From Firmicutes bacterium UBA5454 (GTDB lineage Bacteria > Bacillota > Clostridia > Caldicoprobacterales > DTU083), in the NCBI GenBank assembly GCA_002426555.1, contig DIQU01000012.1:6002-16660 (forward strand): a stretch of 10,659 bases of DNA, written 5' to 3'. The first letter of the stretch is position 1, and every line of letters starts with the position of its first letter. Shown in pieces: positions 6,799 through 10,659 of the stretch. Position numbers and translations under genes: made by a program. Under the pieces are notes generated by a model. That model had not been told where the DNA came from. It searched no databases and saw only the letters and a program-made list of their open reading frames with translations.

Positions 6799-6824
6799 GA
6801 CTTGCCCTTTATAAAAGGCATGTC
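6799..6824. repeat. Imperfect palindrome upstream of the recombinase
   Basis: GACtTGCC and GGCAtGTC (6799-6806 and 6817-6824) form an 8-bp inverted repeat with one mismatch around an AT-rich centre. It sits between the 50-residue ORF stop and the recombinase start, where an operator or RNA hairpin would be plausible. No known site is recognised. The rest of 6674-6845 shows only a lone TATAAT (minus strand, 6701-6706) without a clear -35 box. Confidence 0.35.
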
Positions 6825-6845
6825 CACTATGTAAAAGAAGAGGAT

Positions 6846-6998
6846 TTAACTTACCTCTTCAATATTCTTCTCTTGTTCTTGTTTTAATAACTGGCCCTGA
6901 AACTCTGAGCTGTTATAGATAACCCCTGCAATCCATTTAACTAATACCTTCTCTGTGTATTCTTCTGCTTCCTTAGTTCCTATGACTTCAATCTGCAT
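6846..6998 (-). CDS. Small hypothetical protein (50 aa) upstream of the serine recombinase
   Basis: An ATG at 6998 opens a 50-codon frame ending at TAA 6846. The product starts MQIEVIGTKEAEEYTEKVL, continues with VKWIAGVIYNSSEFQG, and ends in a charged, Gln/Glu-rich tail. The amphipathic composition and lack of rare-codon clusters look coding. GGAGG directly abuts the ATG, which is unusually close and is the main doubt; no in-frame alternative start is available because a TAG lies 15 bases upstream. It precedes the recombinase on the same strand with a 172-base gap. Small proteins beside recombinases in Firmicute elements are sometimes directionality or regulatory factors; that role is only a guess here. 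Confidence 0.5.
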   Translation of the reverse strand: MQIEVIGTKEAEEYTEKVLVKWIAGVIYNSSEFQGQLLKQEQEKNIEEVS

Positions 6999-7022
6999 CC
7001 TCCTATGCCCCCTCTATTCTAT

Positions 7023-7048
7023 TATCTATTATCTGGTAATAATAGATA
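7023..7048. repeat. Perfect 10-bp inverted repeat
   Basis: TATCTATTAT and ATAATAGATA flank the 6-base loop CTGGTA. It lies about 25 bases upstream of the 50-residue ORF on the minus strand. This is a good position for an operator or recombination-factor site. Confidence 0.5.
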
Positions 7049-7056
7049 TGTAATGG

Positions 7057-7107
7057 GGGCACTAAATATGAAAATATTAAATTGTGGAGGGCACTATAAA
7101 TATGAAA
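7057..7107 (+). repeat. Two direct repeats, each with an SD-like run and an ATG
   Basis: GGGCACTAAATATGAAA (7057-7073) recurs as GGGCACTATAAATATGAAA (7089-7107). Each copy places a purine-rich run 8 to 9 bases before ATG on the plus strand. The frames that follow encode only about 19 and 15 residues. They may be tiny peptides or protein-binding repeats; nothing is recognised. The remaining bases to 7179 show no gene. Confidence 0.45.
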
Positions 7108-7179
7108 GCAATATATCCATATTATAGCTATATTAGTCATTTTAGATGATTCGAAATAGTATTCCATCACCTATACTCG

Positions 7180-7569
7180 TTATGAAAGTAAATAGGTTAT
7201 TTCTACCATCTTCTTTCTACACGTTAACTTAATAGAGTGCTGCTCCAACATACCGATTGGAAAGTAAAAATATATTGACTCTTCTAACTTAATACCGTCG
7301 TTCAGTTTTTTATTTGCATACGTTCTTTTTATATTAAATGACTCATACTGGTTTGGAAATAGCTTCTTAAACTCATTAGTTGAAAACACATGACCGTCAA
7401 TTTCCAGCTCTATAGCCTTGCTATTAGCGATTGTTAATGATTTCCCATCTTTGTTTCCTTTTATTTCTCTACTTTCCTTTACTATTTCTGGAGGTCTTCT
7501 ACCCCCCTTTTTTTCTAAATCGGTTTCCGAATCTAGAAAAAAATTATTTAAAGATTTCTCATTTTCCAT
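7180..7569 (-). CDS. Hypothetical protein (129 aa)
   Basis: I do not recognise this product. The start ATG 7567-7569 has a good ribosome binding site (AAAGGTGG, about 9 bases away), and a promoter lies 36 to 65 bases upstream, so expression is likely. Residues 1-45 are charged, Lys/Glu/Asn-rich and probably disordered. Residues 50-129 look folded, with alternating hydrophobic strands (AIELEIDGHVF, ESIYFYFPIGML, IKLTCRKKMVEITYLL) and a short charged helix. There is no signal peptide or membrane segment. It lies between the two recombinase genes, on the same strand, inside the element. Confidence 0.7.
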   Translation of the reverse strand: MENEKSLNNFFLDSETDLEKKGGRRPPEIVKESREIKGNKDGKSLTIANSKAIELEIDGHVFSTNEFKKLFPNQYESFNIKRTYANKKLNDGIKLEESIYFYFPIGMLEQHSIKLTCRKKMVEITYLLS

Positions 7570-7604
7570 AATCCAATTCCACCTTTCAATTCTTCGATAT
7601 CTTA

Positions 7605-7634
7605 ACTATAGAAAATGATTTCTTTAGATTTCAA
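7605..7634 (-). promoter_or_regulatory. Promoter of the 129-residue gene
   Basis: On the minus strand TTGAAA (7629-7634) and TATAGT (7605-7610) are separated by 18 bases, and the -10 box ends 36 bases before the ATG. Confidence 0.55.
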
Positions 7635-7682
7635 GTATTTTTTTTAGGAATCAGTTAAATTAAACTCCAAATTTCGTTTATT

Positions 7683-8602
7683 CTAATGCTGGTTTTCAAC
7701 ATACGTGTTTATTACATCGAATCGGCCCTTACCATGACCTAGATAATCGGATACAAAGTTCATTGTTTCCTTCTTTGATAATCCGCTCTGCCTCTTTTCA
7801 GTCCACAATTCCTGGGCTTTCAATTTTCTGATCGCATGAATACTGGTTAACGGATATTTGTCTTTCAAATCAAGCTTTTTGAGAATTCGATTGAGCTGCT
7901 GATTAATGCTGTCTGCCTTAATCCCTATTAATTATCTTGCCCTGATTTTCCTTCGCAGAGCTTATAGAGTATCTCATAATCTTCTTTTCTGATGGGTAGA
8001 TAACGGTGTCTCCCCCCTTTACCCTTAACATGAAGCTGATCATTTTTTAAATCGGCATCCTTAACAGCAAGATTAGCACACTCGGAAGCTCGAAGCCCAA
8101 ATCGATAACAAAGGTCAATGGCAACTGTTCCTTTCGATTTACTATTTATATATCCGAATTCCAACGCCCGGCTCAAATCACTTTTGTCCATTTGTTGAAC
8201 CCGGAGCTTGTTTCTGCCGGGCGTTTTTTGAGAAGATGGAGCTAAAATATTTTCTTTCCAATTACTCTTAAATCCGAACTTGTTCTGACAAACAATTTCA
8301 ATCTTGCCTATTCTACTGACATAGTTCTTAAGTGTTGCTGTACTGCAGGTTTTAGACTTTTCATTTAGGAATGACTGCCAATGATCGAAATTCAAATCCT
8401 TAACTAATTTTATATTCGAATAATTATCCTTTATATAATCCTTGAACTCATAAGCTACTTGCTGAAGACTCTTCTTTTCATTGAAACTATAAACAATACT
8501 TTTATGTTCTCCTGTATGTTTTCCACTGCGTTTATCGGCTCCAGGCCGAAATGCCTGTTGTATTGCACTATCCATTTGGTATGCCAAGTTATGTTTTGCC
8601 AT
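7683..8602 (-). pseudogene. Tyrosine recombinase/integrase, broken by a -1 frameshift
   Basis: The first part (from 8602, ending at TAA 7928) carries a SAM-like N-terminal domain and the start of the catalytic domain, with the first catalytic Arg in YRFGLRASECANLA. The frame then stops. The neighbouring frame continues the same protein: KADSINQQLNRILKKLDL, then HAIRK (His-x-x-Arg box), YLGHGKG and the catalytic Tyr in NTYVENQH, ending at 7683. One added base near 7930 would fuse the two into about 307 residues with a complete R...H-x-x-R...H...Y set. So a single-base deletion in an A run is the simplest explanation, or a sequence error. The start ATG 8602 was chosen because GAGGTG lies 6 bases upstream; ORF tools may extend to GTG 8611. 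The style resembles Integrase_1-type recombinases of mobile elements. Confidence 0.85.
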
Positions 8603-8693
8603 TTTCATCACCTCATCATTTTTCTATGTATATTTCAAATGTGTATGGCAGCAAAAATCGCAATACAGACGAACTAACTTATCTAAAAACTCA

Positions 8694-8828
8694 CTACTGA
8701 AGCATAAGCGGTTTGTGCTAAAAATTATCTTCTGTAAGCATTTGCGGCTTGAGCTTGGGATAACCAACTGTAGTATTGGGCTTAAGCATAAAGATCACTT
8801 CTGTAGCATCAGCTATATAAGCATGGTG
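8694..8828. repeat. Four degenerate tandem repeats of about 31 to 36 bases
   Basis: Copies begin at CTACTG (8694), CTTCTG (8729), CAACTG (8765) and CTTCTG (8798). Each is followed by an AGCAT- or AGTAT-like word and then a G-C-T-rich AGC/GCTT patch. On the minus strand the core reads roughly ATGCTaCAGaaG. They lie directly upstream of the tyrosine recombinase and could be its arm-type binding sites or iteron-like elements. They encode no convincing protein. Confidence 0.5.
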
Positions 8829-8829
8829 C

Positions 8830-8871
8830 AAGCATTAACACGGTACGCCTGCTGTCGTCCCGTTAATGCTT
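8830..8871. repeat. Perfect 10-bp inverted repeat (hairpin)
   Basis: AAGCATTAAC (8830-8839) and GTTAATGCTT (8862-8871) flank a GC-richer 22-base loop. There is no T tract on either strand, so it is not a simple terminator. It lies between the repeats and the attenuator. Confidence 0.65.
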
Positions 8872-8892
8872 ACACACTACAATATACAAAAT

Positions 8893-8949
8893 AAAAAAGG
8901 AGCATCCCGTTTAGGGCGTATACTGCTGTAGCAGTACAAAGAACACTCC
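8893..8949 (-). terminator. Attenuator-type terminator downstream of a leader peptide
   Basis: On the minus strand GGAGTGTTC (8941-8949) pairs over 9 bp, with some G-U pairs, with GGGATGCTCC (8899-8908), followed by TTTTTT (8893-8898). The enclosed bases contain a second small hairpin, TACTGC-TACA-GCAGTA (8921-8936). Together with the short leader ORF upstream, this looks like transcription attenuation by ribosome stalling, as known for tet(M) and several ABC-F and rRNA-methylase genes. Confidence 0.65.
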
Positions 8950-8972
8950 CGCCACGGCCCTTTAATGTGGCG
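8950..8972 (-). promoter_or_regulatory. Leader hairpin abutting the terminator
   Basis: CGCCAC and GTGGCG form a 6-bp GC-rich stem around an 11-base loop, directly next to the terminator stem. The right position between leader ORF and terminator suggests it is part of a switch between alternative RNA folds. Confidence 0.5.
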
Positions 8973-9004
8973 ATAGTGTATAAAGATCCAGCAAGAGCTA
9001 AATC

Positions 9005-9043
9005 TCAAAACAATACTATGCTTAATGCACAGTACAAAAACAT
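9005..9043 (-). CDS. Leader peptide, 12 residues
   Basis: AAGGAGG (9053-9059) lies 9 bases before an ATG that encodes MFLYCALSIVLF and then TGA. The site is the strongest Shine-Dalgarno in the accessory region, yet the peptide is tiny and hydrophobic. The stop is about 33 bases before the first leader hairpin. These are hallmarks of a regulatory leader whose translation senses ribosome-targeting drugs. I cannot match the peptide to a named system. A longer frame (9062 to 8877) overlaps it but lacks a ribosome binding site. Confidence 0.55.
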   Translation of the reverse strand: MFLYCALSIVLF

Positions 9044-9092
9044 AATCAAAATCCTCCTTCATCTTCTTTAAAATTATTCTTATAGCATCTTT

Positions 9093-9122
9093 AATCTATC
9101 GAATGACTTTATACAAAATCAA
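9093..9122 (-). promoter_or_regulatory. Possible promoter of the leader, overlapping an inverted repeat
   Basis: On the minus strand TTGATT (9117-9122) and TAGATT (9093-9098) are separated by 18 bases. The 7-bp inverted repeat CTATCGA/TCGATAG (9096-9102, 9131-9137) brackets it and could be an operator. The stretch 9138-9363 shows no gene, only AT-rich sequence with further scattered ATCGA words. Confidence 0.35.
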
Positions 9123-9363
9123 GTATTTTTTCGATAGTCTTTACGGTGAAAAATAAAATAACTACGGTTAACAACGATAATAAAGAATTCAGTAATCGAT
9201 ATAGAGAGTTCTCATATGCCGAAGTAAACATTTTCTGTTATCGAAGGTAGGCAATCAAGGCAATGTTTTGGGATTTTCAATAACCAAATCTATGCTAATT
9301 CACTACTACGGTTTTCAAGAGAACAATCTGTGAAAATTCAACACAATGGTTTACAAAAAATAG

Positions 9364-9606
9364 CTATTCATTACCTACAGCTATATCTATTACTTTCATC
9401 AGCATTTCAGCCAATTGTCTTTTCATGCCTTCTTTGTTCTCTAATCTCGGTTCCAAAGTATTAACTTTCATATGAGCTGTCTTTTCTATAAACTCCTTAA
9501 AAACCTTGTAGTATGTAAGGCCTGCTTGGCTATCAATAATTAGAGAAGCTATAACATCAGTTTGGCTAGTAGCCATGATTTTCTCTTGTTTGCTTATCTT
9601 ATACAT
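9364..9606 (-). CDS. Small hypothetical protein (80 aa)
   Basis: I do not recognise this product. ATG 9606 has an excellent ribosome binding site (GGAGG, 8 bases away) and is preferred to the upstream in-frame TTG 9621, which would overlap that site. The product is soluble and helical in appearance. The N-terminus is basic (MYKISKQEKIMATSQ), a middle section carries IASLIIDSQAGLTYYKVFKEFIEK, and the C-terminus carries a Lys/Glu-rich helix ending in VIDIAVGNE. No signal peptide or membrane segment is present. It follows the RNase H-like gene on the same strand. Two TATTTTAAA direct repeats lie 28 to 51 bases upstream. Confidence 0.65.
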   Translation of the reverse strand: MYKISKQEKIMATSQTDVIASLIIDSQAGLTYYKVFKEFIEKTAHMKVNTLEPRLENKEGMKRQLAEMLMKVIDIAVGNE

Positions 9607-9633
9607 AGTTCTTACCTCCAACTAATGGCTGCT

Positions 9634-9657
9634 TTTAAAATATCACACTTTAAAATA
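9634..9657 (-). repeat. TATTTTAAA direct repeats upstream of the 80-residue gene
   Basis: TATTTTAAA occurs twice on the minus strand (9649-9657 and 9634-9642), one 15-base step apart with GTGTGA between. The spacing and place suggest a binding site or a promoter-like segment. No regulator is identified. Confidence 0.35.
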
Positions 9658-9804
9658 GCATGATTTTAATATTGCATCTTCTTTCTTTTCTTCTTCTATA
9701 GTAAGCAATCGTTTTTCACCTCCAGTGATACTTTCTCTTATATACTTTCGTAGTTGAATGACGTCAGATCTATAATCATCGGGTACACCGGATAGCGGAA
9801 GTAA
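9643..9804 (-). pseudogene. Probable severed C-terminus of the RNase H-like gene
   Basis: Directly after the TGA at 9805 the same frame stays open for 53 codons to a TGA at 9643. It encodes LLPLSGVPDDYRSDVIQL, then RKYIRESITGGEKRLLTIEE and a Lys/Glu-rich end. The sequence looks like coding, and no start codon with a ribosome binding site lies at its beginning. The simplest reading is a nonsense change (for example TGG to TGA) in a gene once about 270 codons long. Alternatively GGAGGTG (9717-9723), 8 bases before TTG 9708, may start a separate 21-residue peptide. Confidence 0.45.
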
Positions 9805-10452
9805 TCAGCAAAACTCGTAATCAAAATGTCCATCATATGGTTTTTGGCATACACCTACAACTTCGTCATCAATGTAATGGTCGGTGAAAAAAGGCAATGG
9901 TGTTCTACGAAAGAAGCTCATATCTGTGTCGAATACATACTCAAAACTATCAGCGTCAGATCTCCTTACCCAGTAACCATTTGGGTCAATATCATATTTG
10001 TTAAGTGTACCCCTTGCATATTCGTGCACCAATTGCATATACACATCGGACCTCTTGGCTGTCTTAAAGCTAATTCTATATGGTAGCTTGTCTACGAGAT
10101 ACCATAATTGGTATAACTCCAGCACGTTATTATTGACAAAATCTTTAACAAGTCCTCTATCTTCGGGATATAAGATCTTTTTGTACCACTGGTTATTGAA
10201 AAACCATGGAATAATTCTTGTGTCAGTCTTAACGACGATATGTATATCATCACCATGCAGATCCGGGAGTGTTAGGTTAGCTAAACCTTTAATGCAAGCA
10301 ACTATTTCAGCCTGTAAACATGTTTGGGCATAGCCACAACCATATCCAACTGTATACTCCTTGTGGTCTTGAATGGTGCATAAAAAGCTCCAACCCCCTT
10401 TATTGTCACGGTAAGACCCATCACAATAAACCATGATTCTAGTTTCCTTCAT
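9805..10452 (-). CDS. RNase H-like domain protein
   Basis: The product has the ribonuclease HI fold, which cleaves RNA in RNA-DNA hybrids. With residues counted from TTG 10461, D14 in VYCDGSYRDNKGGW, E52 in LQAEIVACIKGL, D80 in VVKTDTRII and D139 in AKRSDVYMQLVHEYAR occupy the four carboxylate positions, so it is probably catalytic. An additional 65 or so residues rich in aromatic and acidic positions follow the domain; I cannot assign them. ATG 10452 is the better start, 9 bases after GGAG; the TTG at 10461 abuts that site. A promoter and a structured leader precede it. The frame continues past the stop for 53 codons, so the protein may be truncated. Its role in the element is unknown; a stand-alone RNase H next to recombinases is not typical. 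Confidence 0.75.
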   Translation of the reverse strand: MKETRIMVYCDGSYRDNKGGWSFLCTIQDHKEYTVGYGCGYAQTCLQAEIVACIKGLANLTLPDLHGDDIHIVVKTDTRIIPWFFNNQWYKKILYPEDRGLVKDFVNNNVLELYQLWYLVDKLPYRISFKTAKRSDVYMQLVHEYARGTLNKYDIDPNGYWVRRSDADSFEYVFDTDMSFFRRTPLPFFTDHYIDDEVVGVCQKPYDGHFDYEFC

Positions 10453-10477
10453 TTCTGACAACTCCTCTCTTCAACAT

Positions 10478-10548
10478 AAAAAAAATATACTAAGATAACA
10501 CAAAAAGATCGCTTAATCCGACCCGGAATATAGTGTTATGAAAGTATA
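10478..10548 (-). promoter_or_regulatory. Structured 5' leader of the RNase H-like gene, ending in a T8 tract
   Basis: On the minus strand three nested stems are visible: TATAC/GTATA (10544-10548 with 10486-10490), ATAACAC/GTGTTAT (10533-10539 with 10495-10501), and TCCG/CGGA around a 3-base loop (10517-10527). Eight Ts (10478-10485) follow, about 25 bases before the ATG. It could be an attenuator or an upstream terminator. It matches no riboswitch I know. Confidence 0.45.
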
Positions 10549-10583
10549 CTCTTCCATGGCTATGTTATTATTCTGTTTTCATC

Positions 10584-10612
10584 ATTTTACCATTATAGTC
10601 TTATGTGTGCAA
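10584..10612 (-). promoter_or_regulatory. Promoter of the RNase H-like gene
   Basis: On the minus strand TTGCAC (10607-10612) and TAAAAT (10584-10589) are separated by 17 bases. This would give a leader of about 125 bases that contains the nested hairpin. Bases 10613-10659 hold no gene I can support. Confidence 0.5.
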
Positions 10613-10659
10613 CCTTACTTGAAAACTTATATCAACTTTTCCTACTCTTCAGGTAATGA

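Larger units (their letters stand above)
5139..10659. mobile_element. Integrated element inside spoIIID (one end visible, far end outside the window)
   Basis: From the break in spoIIID to the window edge the content changes from conserved backbone genes to recombinases, small unknown ORFs and regulatory debris, with visibly higher A+T. The end next to spoIIID carries a large serine recombinase reading out towards the junction, the usual place for an integrase beside its attachment site. A decayed tyrosine recombinase inside suggests a second, older or nested element. No phage structural, replication or conjugation gene is visible in the 5.5 kb seen. The far boundary should be marked by the 5' half of spoIIID on the minus strand, beyond 10659. 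Confidence 0.75.

Noticed and set aside
8694..8828. The tandem repeats as a CRISPR array
   Set aside because: The units are too diverged and there is no constant repeat separated by unique spacers; no cas gene is present.
8830..8871. The 10-bp hairpin as a rho-independent terminator or integron attC site
   Set aside because: There is no T tract on either strand, and the arms lack the GTTRRRY/RYYYAAC layout and paired inner boxes expected of attC.
8877..9062. A 61-codon minus-strand ORF over the attenuator
   Set aside because: It has no ribosome binding site, it spans a terminator and hairpins, and the composition is not protein-like. The 12-codon frame with the strong Shine-Dalgarno explains the start region better.
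9826..10333. Plus-strand ORFs opposite the RNase H-like gene
   Set aside because: The minus strand carries the four RNase H carboxylates and a promoter; the plus-strand frames have neither motifs nor start signals.
5139..10659. A complete prophage or conjugative element
   Set aside because: No capsid, terminase, tail, lysis, relaxase or secretion gene is visible. Only recombinases and small genes are seen, and the far end is outside the window.

Overview
The window comes from a spore-forming, low-to-mid GC Firmicute, most likely a clostridial anaerobe. The evidence is SpoVG, a clostridial/bacillar PurR, an MreB/Mbl-type actin, and a piece of SpoIIID. Everything I can support as a gene reads on the minus strand, so the text below moves from high to low coordinates when it follows transcription.

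Backbone (1 to about 5139). In transcription order this holds the 3' half of spoIIID, then mbl/mreB, fabZ, purR, spoVG, glmU and a pth gene cut by the window edge. It is a compressed form of two Bacillus subtilis neighbourhoods, spoIIID-mbl-(...)-fabZ and purR-(yabJ)-spoVG-glmU-(prs-ctc)-pth, with yabJ, prs and ctc missing. mbl, fabZ and purR are tightly packed. spoVG has a sigma-H-like promoter and a terminator, and glmU-pth has its own promoter. The GlmU here is odd: its acetyltransferase half is intact, but its uridylyltransferase half has lost the nucleotide-binding signature and catalytic residues.

Accessory region (about 5139 to 10659, running off the window). This AT-rich stretch carries a large serine recombinase, several small unknown genes, a frameshifted tyrosine recombinase, degenerate tandem repeats, a leader-peptide/terminator module like those that control antibiotic-resistance genes, and an RNase H-like gene with an in-frame TGA that appears to have shortened it. 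The recombinase sits exactly at the point where SpoIIID homology stops. A 14-bp inverted repeat around a TG dinucleotide marks the junction.

Main interpretation. A mobile element has integrated inside spoIIID, the gene for a mother-cell sporulation transcription factor. This is the same logic as the skin element in sigK of B. subtilis and Clostridioides difficile: programmed excision in the mother cell could restore the gene. The 5' half of spoIIID is not in this window, so the far end of the element must lie beyond 10659, or the gene is permanently broken. The last 17 or so codons of the recombinase are written in host spoIIID sequence, so excision would also change the recombinase C-terminus.
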